Assembly (NCBI GenBank): GCA_022496805.1
Contig: CM040088.1
Location: 868,001 to 932,000, forward strand
DNA length: 64,000 nt
Reading direction: 5' to 3'
From: Pohlia nutans
Taxonomy: Eukaryota; Streptophyta; Bryopsida; Bryales; Mniaceae
The notes under the pieces were generated by a model. That model made no database searches. It was not told the DNA's origin and saw only the letters and a list, made by a program, of their open reading frames with translations. Below are positions 1-11,296 of the stretch, piece after piece. Each line of letters starts with the position of its first letter. Position 1 is the first letter of the stretch. The position numbers were made by a program, and so were the translations under genes.

Positions 1-40
1 TGCATGAGTGCACGCCTTGCGTTATTCGATAAACTAGGTT

Positions 41-277
41 GATTGCTCTTTGGTGCAGGAAGGGGATTCTTGCTAGATGGAACCGTGATTATCCCCATTG
101 GAATCTTATAGGTCTTAGATTTAGTTCACTTAACTATGTCTAGGTGTCCCCCAGCCTCGCCGGTCCTGGCGGGGTTGGCTTGTATTTTTTCTTTCTCTTT
201 CTCCTTGTAATAAAGGATTCCCTTTATTTGTGTCAAAAAAACAAAAAAAACAAAAAAAAACAAAAAAAAACAAAAAC
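41..277 (+). mobile_element. 5'-truncated LINE 3' end with A-rich tail
   Basis: About 237 bp end in an AATAAA-like signal near 207 and a tail of repeated C plus 8-9 A units (235-277). The body is flanked by a perfect 10-bp direct repeat AAACTAGGTT at 31-40 and 278-287, the target-site duplication expected of target-primed reverse transcription. The GC-rich stretch before the T-rich 3' part (about 148-180) is typical of plant L1 3' ends. No coding part remains. A SINE is possible, but I see no tRNA-like boxes. Confidence 0.7.
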
Positions 278-287
278 AAACTAGGTT

Positions 288-1677
288 CATAGGTGTCAAA
301 GTGTGGCAGGACCATTCTCGCAACAGAGTCGTCATGGTGAGCATGCTTGTGTGCATTTATGGCTTGACTTATCTAATAAACTAGGTGGGCAAGTGCCGAA
401 GTGATTCTAATACAATTGTTCCTCCAGGGGAGTTGTCTTGGTGAGTACCCATCAGTGTGAGTGCATGCACTACTTTGTATCATATAACATATGAGGTTTT
501 GTGAGTTTTTGAAATTTTTCTTTCATTGCTTTTAGATAAAAATAATAATTTTTTCTATTGTAAAATTACCACAACTTAGAATACCATAATGATATTTAAT
601 CATGTGCAACACGTACTGACATAGGTAATAATTCCAATGACAACATTTAGTCGGAACAAGTTTTTCTCAAGTCTTAGCAATCATTGGGGTCCCTTTGTTG
701 GTTGGATGGTTGTCACTTCCATTTTGTTCTTCAAGACCATTACATTTTGTTTTTTTTGTCAAAGTTGTCTTTCTTATGCTGTAATTTAAATATAAAAATT
801 AGTGACAATGTGAAAGGACACTAAAGGCCATGAAAGGCTAGGTTACTACAAAGAAAGGAAAAAATGACAACTTTGGTGAAAACGAAATGGAACGGTCTTG
901 AGCAAAGACAAAATGGAATAGTCCTAAGAGGACCTTCTAAAGAACATGAAAGTCTAAGACAAAAATTCATTCAAACTATCATGTGTCATTAGGTTATTTG
1001 ACTTTTACGGCTTTTTTTAGTGTCTAGGCGCATAACTCCTAGTAACTCCTTAAAATGGAAGCGTTTTCGTAGTCTCTCCCTTGGTGGCGGTAAAGATAAA
1101 AAAAGAAAAGTTCACAACAAATGATTATCTATAAAGTATTTAAACACATACTAGCATGTATTTTGCTTACTAGAAATAAACTTCACTGTGAACATATGAC
1201 ACCGACATCCAATCAGTTGGCTTTGGGTGAACTTATTAATAAGGCTAAAATGGGGGCACGGTGAGATTTCACCATGGGAACCCAAGTGTGATTTGTGAGA
1301 GTTTCTCTTGCATTGGGAAGGTGGCATGTCCGAATCTCTCCAACAACGCAAAGCGTTGTGATTGGTTTCAAAAAAAATGGAAATAAAACTTGTTTTTGTT
1401 GCCTTTGAAGCTAAAAAAAATCAATTAGATACATATTTTTTCCCCTTCTAAGAATTTATTGGAATGTTTTTGCTAGACCTTACGAGTAACTCTAACTTAT
1501 GGTGTTGCTTCTAAACATTTCCCACTTTCCAGGGGCTAAGCTTACTGTATTCTACGTATGAAGCAAGCCAAGTTTGCATGAATCACCAACGCCAGGTGCA
1601 TGCAACTAAGATGTGGCGGGAGGAGCTATGGCACCGGCTCTACCTCGTTTCACACTGACTGATTAGTATTCGTACAC
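288..1677. other. gene-free AT-rich stretch
   Basis: I see no plausible exon, RNA gene or bounded repeat here. The short open frames have no recognisable domain and no codon bias. Confidence 0.5.
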
Positions 1678-2263
1678 TTAACCCCTAAACTTACCAGGTG
1701 TCACTGGAATTGACAATTTGAGAAAAATCATCATAAACTATTATTTAGGAGAATATTTTGAAATTGATATACAAATGAAAGTTCTAGATTTTGAATTTTA
1801 GATTCCATTCGTACGGTTCGATTCACAAATACTACCACCAATATTTAATTTTAAAATTTGAAAGTTAAAATTAAAAAATTCCTTTTAAATTCGATTGCAA
1901 ACAAAATTTTAATATTTTTTGAGTAAAATTTGTTGGAATGAATTTGAAATGAGATACTCTTAAACGTGGTGATTCTTTGAAATTTATGTGTTCTTTAATT
2001 CTATGACCTCATTTTTGCAAGGCCACTTTTGCACTACAGTCAATGCAAATTTGGCTTGGTCAACGACTTGACATACTTCTACATTTGCAATTCAAAGAAC
2101 ATGTAATCAAGTATGACTTATTCCAAACGTTAAATAGGACAACAACTTAGTAAAGAATCTTCAAAAAAATGAATGACTTTCATCCAAGCATTGATGAAAA
2201 CGTGAAAAGGGTTTGAATCTTTTAGCCGTTTAGATTCTAAACGCTCTAATGTTTAGGAGTTAA
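1678..2263. mobile_element. TTAA-flanked piggyBac-like MITE (copy A)
   Basis: TTAA lies at both ends (1678-1681 and 2260-2263). The left terminus reads CCCCTAAACTTACCAGG, and the right terminus read inward is CTCCTAAACATTAG. Internal sequence matches, in reverse orientation, the element at 61897-62480 (for example the GTACGG and CACCAATATT region), and the right end matches the left end of the element at 55195. It is 586 bp with no coding capacity. Assignment to piggyBac rests on the TTAA target and the C-rich inward termini. Confidence 0.7.
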
Positions 2264-2324
2264 TAAGGATTTTAACCGTTTAGAGCATCTCCACTAGCAC
2301 TTTGGAGACTGGTACTTTTTTTGA

Positions 2325-2935
2325 TATTCAAATACCTATGTATAAAACACCAAAATACTACAACTACCTCAAAATACAACAGATATTTACAAATACAACA
2401 CACGCACTATGCATTATTTCTTATGTTTGGAAGTTTTTTAATCTTGCATTTATTTTTTGGATTGCAACACACATTTCGTTAAAATTAAACCACATTTCAT
2501 TAAAATTAAACCACATTTCATTAAAATTAGACTAACAAATTGGAAAAGTGATGGGGAGTGCTACCCTTTGCAATAGAGATAGGTCCTCAATTTTTCTACG
2601 CTGCTTTAATTTGTGGAATAAGAGTGTTGTAGAAAAATTGGAGACCTATCTCTATTGCGAAGGGTAGCACTCCCTATCGCTTTTCCAATCTGGTAGTCCA
2701 GTTTAACGAAATGTGGTTCAATTTTAACAAAATGTGTGTTTTGTGATCTATTATTTGTGTCCGATTAGTATATGTATTATGATCTTTATCAATGTGAAAA
2801 CTCCTTTCATATTTTAACCTAGAAATTATTGTCCTAAACCGTACGTGCATAAGTCACTCTCACTTATAAAACCCAAAGTAATTATGTGTGAGTCCATTCT
2901 TGACATGAAAGATTGCAATGGAGAGGTGTTGACAT
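2325..2935. repeat. dispersed repeat, copy 1 (interrupted by a hairpin MITE)
   Basis: This stretch aligns with 21141-21459: both carry AATACCTATGTA, CCTCAAAATACA, TTGTCCTAAACC and the shared end TTGCAATGGAGAGGTGTTG. Copy 1 has about 275 extra bases (2466-2740) at a point where copy 2 is continuous, so copy 2 is an approximate empty site. The repeat is probably an old DNA element, but its own ends are not clear. At 2283, next to TTA, is a GAGCATCTCCAC end like those of the PIF-type MITEs further on. Confidence 0.6.
2466..2740. mobile_element. near-palindromic hairpin MITE
   Basis: The left arm starts AACACACATTTCGTTAAAA and the right arm ends with its inverse. The complementarity continues through the core TGGAAAAGTGATGGGGAGTG and its inverse TATCGCTTTTCCA up to a loop at about 2602-2630. 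The arms are roughly 110-130 bp with few mismatches. The left arm contains about three tandem copies of CACATTTCATTAAAATTA. Comparison with 21141-21459 shows it as an insertion. Superfamily unknown. Confidence 0.75.
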
Positions 2936-2984
2936 ACTGTAGATCATTGCTGAATAACTTCATTTTCATTTTAATATTAAGAGG

Positions 2985-3485
2985 GATATTCTGAACTAGA
3001 TGTATGAGTAAAAGTTGTACATTATGAATTTTTGATTCTATATATCTATACCATTAGATCTATGATTGTTGGCACCAATATTTTTGTATAAAATTTGACA
3101 CTTACAATTGAGAACTCTTTTGTAATTTTATTACAAATAAGATATTGACAATTTGTACATGAAATTTGTTACGATTGGTTGTAATGTAATACTCTAAGTG
3201 TAATGATTTTTGGAGATTTTTAGTTGCATAATTTTATGAGTTGGTTTTTTAAGAGCACTTTTACGCTGAAATCTTTGAACTTTGGAATGAATCATTACAA
3301 CATGAAATGAGACATAAAAAATTCACAAATTGTCCCCTTTTTAATCGAATCACACATGCATGAAACTAACTTCCCATAAGATATACAATAAAATGAAAAA
3401 AAATAAAAATCAATGACGGATGAGAAAACTGTATTCGATTCTGTATTTTGTCCACTTTCTAGACGGTTGGACATTTAGGGGTTAA
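2985..3485. mobile_element. piggyBac-like element, left end missing (copy B)
   Basis: The right end is ...ACATTTAGGGG followed by TTAA (3482-3485). In reverse complement the next 480 bp match the element at 61897-62480 (ATGGGAAGTTAG, CTCATTTC, TTGTCAATATCTTATT). The partner TTAA terminus is absent: the similarity stops near 2985 where the dispersed repeat begins. Confidence 0.6.
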
Positions 3486-5395
3486 AACCCATTCAGTGTG
3501 AGTTTTTTGAAAATTGTGTACTTGCTATTGATCGTCAGTGACCAACTGACCACTACAGTAGATACTCAATGGTAAGTTGTCTCGAAACTACTGGTCAGTT
3601 TTGTTGTATTTGAATTGCTGTGCTGCAGGGTTGGTTCAGTTGCGGCCCGCCACTTGTGGTTTCTCTCCTGCGATGGAATTCCTTTTCATTCGTTGAGAGG
3701 AAGAAAACCAAACAAAGCAAACAAACAAACAACTGTTATTAAGTTAGTATATACTGGTCAGTTGTGAAATTGAACCACAAGTTTGCACTTGATGCAGCAT
3801 CCGTCGGTTGCATGATTTGATTCAAATTTGGGCCTGTAACTTACTTACAACTGAACTAATATTTATTTTTTTATTTATTTTTTGGAGCCAAATGGTGAAA
3901 ATTCCATTGCAAAAGAGAACAATACACCGCTGCGAACCTAGCAAGACAAACAAGCCTTACTGGCGAATTTTTTTGACTTTTTAATCACCTGATAATACCT
4001 AACTACTTGACTAAAACCACCTATCTAAACCTGGCCCGAGGAGGACGAACATGAATCCATCTAGGAGAGTCGTTCTGAAGGGTGCAAATCGTGTCAGTGT
4101 TGGCCCATCGAAGCATGAATTCCAGGCGCGCTCGTCTGGCCGCCAGGGGCTGCTGTCGCGAGAGTTCGCAGACTCTCAGCCAGGCAGATCGGGCGAGGTC
4201 CACAATGGCATCCCATAGAGCGCGTTCAAGCTGCTCAAGTGGCCACTGGACATTCTTAAAAATGTGGGCGTTCCGGCGAATCCAGCTCACCCATATGAAG
4301 GAGCCTCTAATCAAAGACCAAACCTTGAAACCAGCGTGTAAGTGTACCGGTAGCTCAACGCCCAAAAGACACTGTTGCCAAGTAAGCCGCTGCCAGGGCA
4401 TCGTAGTCTCCGGGAACCCAAGCAGCTTGTAAAGGATTGTAGTTGCGAAAGTCCACGCATCCCGTGCAGCGTCACAGTCATAAAATCCATGAATGAGCGT
4501 TTCTGGTGTTGCACGATCGCAACAACTGCATAGCTTAGAAGTAGTAGAATGGGCGACATGACGCCATTGATTAACAACAATCGCTCTGTAAAAGAAACTC
4601 CATAAAAAGGCCGCTTCCTTGCGTGGTCGGCCAGTGGTCCAAACTTCAGCCCAGTTTGGAGTAAAAGTTGCCGGGACTAGCCCTGTCCATTTGATACTAA
4701 TGGGAAGACTGAGAGTCGCCCTGGGACGACGCCAATGACGACCCCTGTTGGCCGTGTAAGCATAAAAAGCTGCGCCTGGACGCCACGTCCATCGGCCCGG
4801 GTCGAAGCTCAGGCGCGCTGTAGGGGCTAGGTATTTGAAGAGCTCGTTGCTGGCAGCAGGTGCTGCTGAATTCACCGTGATGACTCGCGTGCGCACTAGG
4901 CGGCCCCGGTAAACTCTGTTTCTTGGCAGACGCTAGTTCAGGGCGATGAGGGAGCGGGACTGGGCTCCCACGATGAAGACAGGGAGATTTGGCGGTATGA
5001 GAAGGCCTCTATGTTCGTTGTGAATCTCAGGGCAGAACTCTGGGGTGGTCTTGAAGAGGGCCACTGGATCAGTCTCCTCAGCTGAATCAAAAATCCCAAG
5101 CCATTCCCCACTAATTGAGAGGGCTAGGGTGGCTTGACCTATGGCCTTCCACTCCTCTGGAATATGAAATTGAAATAATGCAACTTGTCTCTGCTTAGTA
5201 TCAAGTAAACCGAACCGTTGCTGCAAGACTGGCCAAGCCAAAAGAGTCATGGTTCTTGGCGTCCACAGATCACGCAGATGTTGCAAGCCCCTATGCGTAA
5301 GCTGGGGCGCCCGCTGGAGTGAGAACCCAAAATTATTGTCCAGAAAATGGGTCGTCCACCAAAGATTGGTGTTTTGAATTTCTTCAAAGGTTGAC

Positions 5396-5418
5396 GGGGG
5401 GGGGGGGGGGGGGGGGGG
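5396..5418. repeat. 23-base G homopolymer in LINE ORF2
   Basis: An uninterrupted run of G on the plus strand within the ORF2 remnant, reading as a proline run on the coding strand. It separates the region before zf-RVT from the upstream frame. Its length may be a sequencing or assembly estimate. Confidence 0.8.
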
Positions 5419-5798
5419 TAGCGTCAACCAATGGACTGAGTAACCGCCATGATTGGATCAGTCTATTCTACAATTTGGAACCTTGAGGGGCAGAAAATTT
5501 GGCATGGAGGACCCAGTTAAGGCTGCAAGGCCAAGCTCCTGATGCCGGCGGTCGCACCCCAGCAAGTCTGTGTCGCAATAAGAGATGGAGTGGTGAAGTG
5601 TCGGGCACCAGCGCCTTTACCACCCATTTGCCCATGAGTGCCATGAGCGCCTCCTCTGGGTCAATGATTCCAAGGCCACCAATCTGTTTAGTGGCACAAC
5701 AATCGTCCCACCGTACGCGTGCCCTGGCATTTTCTTCAGTGCCCGCCCACAAGTAGTTCCGTAGTGAGGCTCGTATGGATCATAAAATCGCCGTAGAA

Positions 5799-5818
5799 CC
5801 CCCCCCCCCCCCCCCCCC
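5799..5818. repeat. 20-base C homopolymer in LINE ORF2
   Basis: An uninterrupted run of C on the plus strand, a glycine run on the coding strand, about 380 bp from the G run at 5396. It lies between WYFISIW and the continuation ASLRNYLWAGTEEN, which is in another frame. Confidence 0.8.
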
Positions 5819-8029
5819 AAATACTGATAAAGTACCATAGTGTTGATAGCAAGACGGAGTTGACCACTACGGCTCGAGCTGCTAGTGACAAATGCACCGA
5901 GGACCAGTACTGCAACTTGGCGTAGATTTTATCTGCAAGGAAACGATCAACATCCATCGTGTCTAGAGAAACCCCAAAAGGGGTCCCGAGGAGCTTGGTC
6001 AGTACACCAGATGGGGCTATGGAGCATCCAAACGAAGCTAACGACCTTGGCGGGAGATCCCTGCCAAACCAATAAATTGAACATTTCCGCCGGTTAATGG
6101 ATAAACCTGTTGCCAAGTCGAAATCGGTGAGGAGATTCGATGCTGCATTGAGAAATCGCTCGGTCCCGAATAGCGAGTACGTGGCATCATCCGCAAATTG
6201 TGTGAGAATTTGCTGCGTCCTGCCGTCAGGAAGCTGAATGCCCCGTAGCTGACCTCCTGATAATGCATGTCGGGAGGCTGTGGCAAGTGCTTCTGCCACC
6301 AGCAGAAACAAGTACTGTGCTAAAGGACAGCCTTGTCGCACACCCCGACAAATGCGAAAAGAGTCCGAGATGGCACCGTTGATCGAAACCGCTGCAAAGG
6401 CGTTGGAAAGTAACATGCTAACCATCGTAATAAACTGTTGCGGAAGGCCCATCTTCGCCATGACCTGGTACAAAAAGCTCCAATGTACAGAAGGCTTTTG
6501 GAGCTTCCGACTTTCGGAAGGCTTCCGATTGCCCCTGATGAATGACATCTGGGAGCAATTTTTGGAGTCGAATTTGCATCACTTTTGCGAGTATCTTGTA
6601 CGAAGTGTTCAGAAGTGTTATCGGTCGCCAATTTGGAATAAGTTCCAAATCTCCGTCCTTTAGGAGCAAAATTATCAAACCATGGTTCATACCTGTTGGC
6701 AAAGCTCCAGCGGTGACTGCCTCACGAATCATGTCTGTGAACTCTCGGCCAATGAGGTCCCAGAAACGGACATAGAACTCCGTCGCGACCCCATCTGGAC
6801 CGGGACTCTTCCCATGCGCCATCTGCTTAAGCGCTGTGTGAATTTCCACGGCTTCCGGTATCGATCCTAGCTGCTCAAGAATCTTTGCCGGAAAATGGTC
6901 GGAGACTGTGGCTGGTATGAGGCTGAGCAAGGCGGCTTCAGCATGGTGAGCTTCTGGGGAGAGAGTCGGCTCTGCATACAGCAAGTGATAATAAGAGAGC
7001 ACCTGGGCTTCGATGGCAGCTCTACCTGTCATTCGGCCGCCACTGCTGTCTTTTAATGCAGAGATTTGGGCCGTGCCCCTAGGTTGACGAGTTGCTCGAA
7101 AAAATTCTTTCGAAACAGAGTCGCCCCGGAGTTTCCATCTCGTCCTAGATCGCACTCTTCGCCCTTCTGCTTGTCGATCTTGGTATTCCTCGAGTCGCAG
7201 CCTGCTGTCACCTCACTCTCGCGATGCAAGCTCGTCAGCTGGGTCCTCTTGTGCACGGCGAGTGTGAGCTTCCACTCGAGCAATGAGGGCATCTTCATCG
7301 GCCTTGAAAGCCTGGGCCTTGTGTTTACAGTAACCACGGTAGTAACGGAGAATTCTGCGGAGTTTAGAGAAAAACACTAGTACAAACCATGGCATTTTGC
7401 CACCAATCAAATTTTGCAAAAAACACCAAACTCATATGTTGGTGCTATGTAGCACCAATGTTGGTGACAAAAATACATTCTCACCTCCATTCATATTTGT
7501 ATGTGAAATTTACATGGATTTGATAGTTTTAACAATTCAATGTCTATTATTCGTATATTGTTGGATTTTAAAGCCAATTGAAGCACATAACCAATTCATT
7601 TTTATTTTATTTTTCACGTCTTATTAGTACTCCGATTTTTTCATAATTTGATAATTTGTTATTGTTGAAATAATAAACTTTTATCATGTATTCGAGACTA
7701 CATTATTCCTGAATGTATTAAATTTATGTTTAGGATGTGTTGCATATTTTTATCACAACATTCAACAAAGTATGATAATTTATATTCACGTCATCTTTGA
7801 GTTAGTGAAAAATATCACATAACGTAAGAAATAGATGTATTATGTCCTACGTAAATTTCAAGAAACTCATGAATTATGGCTTAAGTAAATTTGAGAAATA
7901 CGTGAATTATGTTCTACGTGAATTTGAGAAATACGTGAATTATGTTTTACGTGAATTATGTTTTACGTGAATTTCAAAAAAACATCCTCTTATTACTAAA
8001 ATACAAGAGCTCCTCATCAAACACTTTAC

Positions 8030-8945
8030 AACATCTACCCATGGAAAAAAAAAAACGATAAAAAATGTATTGTATTGCAAATGTTATGAAGGATTAAAAT
8101 TAGTAGATGTTTTTCTAACTCTGCTGTCACTTTAAATTTAATACAGAAAATCTCTTAAATTTTTTGCCAAAGTTTTTTATTGGAGTACATTACTCATTAC
8201 AACACCTACCCATGAAAAAAGAAAACGATCAAAAATGTATTGTATTGCAAAAGTTATAAATGTTTAAAAATTACTACATGTTTTTCTAACTCTGCTGTCA
8301 CTTTAAATTGAATACAGAAAAACTCCTAAATATTTTACTAAACTTTTTTATTGGAGCACGTTCCTCATTTCAATACCTACCCATGAAAAAAAAAAACGAT
8401 CAAAAATGTATTGTATTGCAAAAGTTATAAATGTTTAAAAATTACTACATGTTTTTCTAACTCTGCTGTCACTTTAAATTGAATAGAGAAAAAATCCTAA
8501 ATATTTTACTAATTTTTTTTATTGGAGCACGTTCCTCATTACAATATCTACCCATGTAAAAAAAAAAACGATCAAAAATGTATTGTATTGCAAAAGTTAT
8601 AAATGTTTAAAAATTACTACATGTTTTTCTAACTCTGCTGTCACTTTAAATTGAATACAGAAAAACTCCTAAACATTTTACTAAACTTTTTTAATTGGAG
8701 CACGTTCTTCATCACAATACCTACCCATGAAAAAAAAAACGATAAAAAATGTATTGTATTGCAAAAGTTATAAAGGTAAAAAAATTACTACATGTTTTTC
8801 TAACTCTGCTGTCACTCTAAATTGAATACAGAAAAACTCTTAAATGTTTTACTAATTTTTTTTATTGGAGTACGTTCCTCGTTACAATACCTACCCATGA
8901 AAAAAAAAACGATAAAAAATGTATTGTATTGCAAAAGTTATGACC
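8030..8945. repeat. ~172-bp tandem array inside CACTA copy 1
   Basis: About six units share CTACCCATG followed by A7-11 and ACGATAAAAAATGTATTG, then TTTTTCTAACTCTGCTGTCA. Unit starts near 8040, 8212, 8383, 8554, 8727 and 8897. Sister copies 2 and 3 carry five units, so the array changes in length between copies. Confidence 0.85.
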
Positions 8946-9039
8946 GTTTGAAAATTTTATCAAACAATGTAAATTGCTGAATTTTTTTGGTAATTGTATA
9001 TTATCGATTTTTCAAACACTATGTACATGACAAGTGGGT

Positions 9040-9094
9040 TGGGGAAGTGGTGATGGTCTCCTCACCCATAACTATGAGGTCTTGAGTTCGACTC
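9040..9094 (+). promoter_or_regulatory. tRNA-like Pol III A/B boxes inside CACTA copy 1
   Basis: TGGGGAAGTGGTGATGG (9040-9056) resembles a tRNA A box, and GAGTTCGACTC (9084-9094) fits the B-box consensus GWTCRANNC at a tRNA-like spacing. The same pair is at 39165-39219 and 44652-44706. This suggests a tRNA-derived SINE head captured by the CACTA family before it spread. Activity is not shown. Confidence 0.5.
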
Positions 9095-9195
9095 TCATGG
9101 CCGTCATGTGGTGACGTGGAGTCGTGGGTTCACAACGATGACGTGTAGTGGACTTGGCGTTGACTAGGACGCAAGGTCAACAGTGTGATAGGAGC

Positions 9196-9380
9196 TTCGG
9201 GCATCCAGAAATTCTTTCCGGGCAACCAGAATTTTTTTCCGAGCAGCCAGAAATTTTCCGGGCAGCCAGAAACTTTTTCCGGGCAGCCAGAATTTTTTCC
9301 GGGCAGCCAAATTTTTTCAAGCAGCCAGATTTTTTCGGGCAGCCAGATTTTTCCAGGTAGCTAGAATCTTTCCGGGCAGC
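9196..9380. repeat. ~20-bp GGGCAGCCAG minisatellite in CACTA copy 1
   Basis: About ten imperfect units of the type TTCCGGGCAGCCAGAATTTT. Copies 2 and 3 hold only four or five units (39325-39430, 44815-44905). Confidence 0.8.
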
Positions 9381-9617
9381 GCAGATTTTTTTTCACAGCA
9401 TTCAAATTTCACAAAAAAATGGTATTTCAGAATTTGTAAATTGAAGAGGATTACGTGATTTGCAATATCAACATAATGAAGTGGATTATTTTTCTGTTTT
9501 ACGTCAGAGTGTTCAGAAGCACCTATTAATTACAATTCAGAAGTTGGTGCATCGTTGAAAATGCACCAATTTATTGGTGCAAAACTTGGTGGCAAAATAC
9601 TATGTTTTGTACTAGTG

Positions 9618-11296
9618 CTCGGCCCATCCTGTGGCGTATGTCTTTTTGAGTCGACCTCCATTATTGTGGTGGCTGAATCTGCAGCTGTTGTCATGCTATC
9701 CGGGGCCGCTTGGGGTGCAGGGAGTGTCTCACGTGGCCGGTATCGATAGGGCTTTTTGGTTCGATACACCTTTTCCCAGCCATTCCACTCGTAGAGTGGC
9801 GTGTCTCGTGATTCGCCATTTGAATAGTGATTCCCAGTGCGGCTTGTATCATTGTGGGAGTCATTTGGATCATAGTATGGTACGCTCGGGTCCGCCATGA
9901 GATCATCTGGTTGCTCCTCGGAAGGGTGCTCTGTGGCTGCAGGCACTTGCGAAGGCTGCTGGTTGCTAGACGGTGTCGCTTGCGCTGGCTGGATGACGAG
10001 ACTAGATGATGCAATCGGGGTTGACGTATGTGAACTCGACTGAGGAGTTACATCCCATCCAGAGGGACGACGATTCACACACTGGGGTTCAGGTGTAGTC
10101 GCGGGGCCGTTAGATCCAGTTGATACCTGTGGGTTACGAGGTCCAGCTTGCTGGGTGGAGCCCTGCATTCCTGCCCCGGTGTTCACTGGAATTGTCGTTG
10201 ACGGGTGGTGATGGGCACAACTGGGAGGCACATCAAATAACGTAGCCCTCCTCCTTTGTCGTTGGACTGGTATGAAGCCTTCGGAGTCCTGTTCCGGGTG
10301 CGGATACATGTTGTGATGACTGACTGGTGCCTGTCTGTGTGGGCGCCAACGTCGTCTATACGGTGACGACCCGGGGTTACTCGTCCTTCCATACTGTCGA
10401 AGTGGAGTATGCTGTGGCCCTGCTGATGACGTAGGTCGCCGGTGTACATCCGTCTCTTGTGTCTGTGCCGCTGGTTGATTATGCATGACACCTGGGCCCA
10501 TTGGACGAGGTAGGATCCTACCCGCTTGTTTCCTACACGCCAGCGTAGGATGATGGTGGTGACCACAGTAGTGGCAATTTAGCTCCATCGCTTCATAGTC
10601 CACAGCTATTGTTGCACTGCCCCCCATTTCACTGAATCCAACCACATTCGACACCCAGCCCTTCCGAATGTCTATTCCAACACAAAACCTAGGTGGCGAG
10701 TCGAAACTTCCACTGTGACTTTCGGCTAGGACCTGACCCACTTGCTCTGCCACTCGGCGAGCAATTTTGTGAAATTCTAATGGCAGGTCTGGGAAGGTAA
10801 TCCATGCAGGCCAAACCACACCCAATGGCATCCGGGAGTTAAAACCATGAGACCACCTTTGGTAGAAGACCGCACCACCGTTGAAGCGGTGCAGCGCAAA
10901 GGTAAGGATTCTATTAGTCGTCGACTGGCCATCCGTACGTACGTAAGCAAAATCCTGTCCTACGTTACGATGAAAGTTCACCACTCCCGGCTTTGCTAGT
11001 TCTTTCAGTGTGTCCCACCAAGCCGAGCCTGTTGGGCCTACAAGATTCCCTTCGACGACACATGCTATTACAACGTGTTCTGTGAGGAACGGAATCTCTG
11101 TCGCAACAATGATTTGGTCTTCGGGTTGCAGGGTGAAAGAAACCGCACCCCTTACTAGTAACCCCTGAAAATTGCGGAACGTACCTCTCGGTAAGGATTC
11201 ACCTTGTGACCGGTGCAGAGGATCCACTGGCCCTCTGTCGAATCTGCCAGTGGCCAGCGCGGCCTTTAGGAACATCATGCCCGGGTCCTGCTCCAT
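9618..11296 (-). pseudogene. LINE ORF1 (gag-like, DUF4283/CCHC), 3'-truncated
   Basis: An open frame of about 560 codons runs from the ATG at 11296 to the CACTA junction at 9618; the last ~30 codons before its stop at 9530 belong to the CACTA. Residues ~150-235 contain a DUF4283-like pattern (WPAWITFPDLPLEF, then PPRFCVGIDIRKGWVSNVV). A zinc knuckle CHYCGHHHHPTLAC (CX2CX4HX4C) lies at ~239-252. The rest is a Pro/Ser/Thr/Gln-rich tail, as in plant L1 ORF1 proteins that bind the LINE RNA. The frame is otherwise uninterrupted, so decay here is mainly the CACTA-associated loss. Confidence 0.85.

Larger units (their letters stand above)
4021..7374 (-). pseudogene. LINE ORF2 remnant: reverse transcriptase and zf-RVT
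   Basis: In several frames the minus strand encodes the post-endonuclease linker (7374-7060), then RT motifs GKSPGPDGVATEFY, NWRPITLLNTSYKILAK, RGVRQGCPLAQYLF and the catalytic FADD box (about 6185-6200). A C-terminal zf-RVT follows (KEAAFLWSFFYRAIVVNQW and CSCCDRATPETLIHGFYDC, about 4470-4620). Defects: an in-frame TGA near 7215; loss of about 40 codons including motif A between GQSEAF and SVHW (about 6490-6540); frameshifts; a TGA after the 20-base C tract; homopolymers at 5396-5418 and 5799-5818. The endonuclease is absent. Family identification is firm. Confidence 0.9.
7375..9617. mobile_element. small non-autonomous CACTA, copy 1
   Basis: The left end CACTAGTACAAACCATGGC and the inverted right end CACTAGTACAAAACATAGT are 13-20 bp terminal repeats with the CACTA start diagnostic of En/Spm elements. 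The 2243-bp body is nearly identical to copies at 36441 and 43172. It has no coding capacity. It contains about six ~172-bp tandem units (8030-8945), a tRNA-like box pair (9040-9094) and a ~20-bp GGGCAGCCAG array (9196-9380). Unlike the sister copies it has no target duplication: AAA on the left, CTC on the right. Confidence 0.92.

Noticed and set aside
2260..2276. TTAATAAGGATTTTAACCG read as an extra TTAA-element end
   Set aside because: The inner sequence does not continue as the family TIR. Only the GGAGTTAA end at 2263 is consistent.
8030..8945. Tandem array considered as a CRISPR or satellite
   Set aside because: Units of ~172 bp are adjacent without spacers and are confined to a CACTA element.
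9148..9360. 70-codon open frame with repeated GQPEFF/RAARNFF
   Set aside because: It is the translation of the GGGCAGCCAG minisatellite in CACTA copy 1. Sister copies have different unit numbers and no conserved frame.
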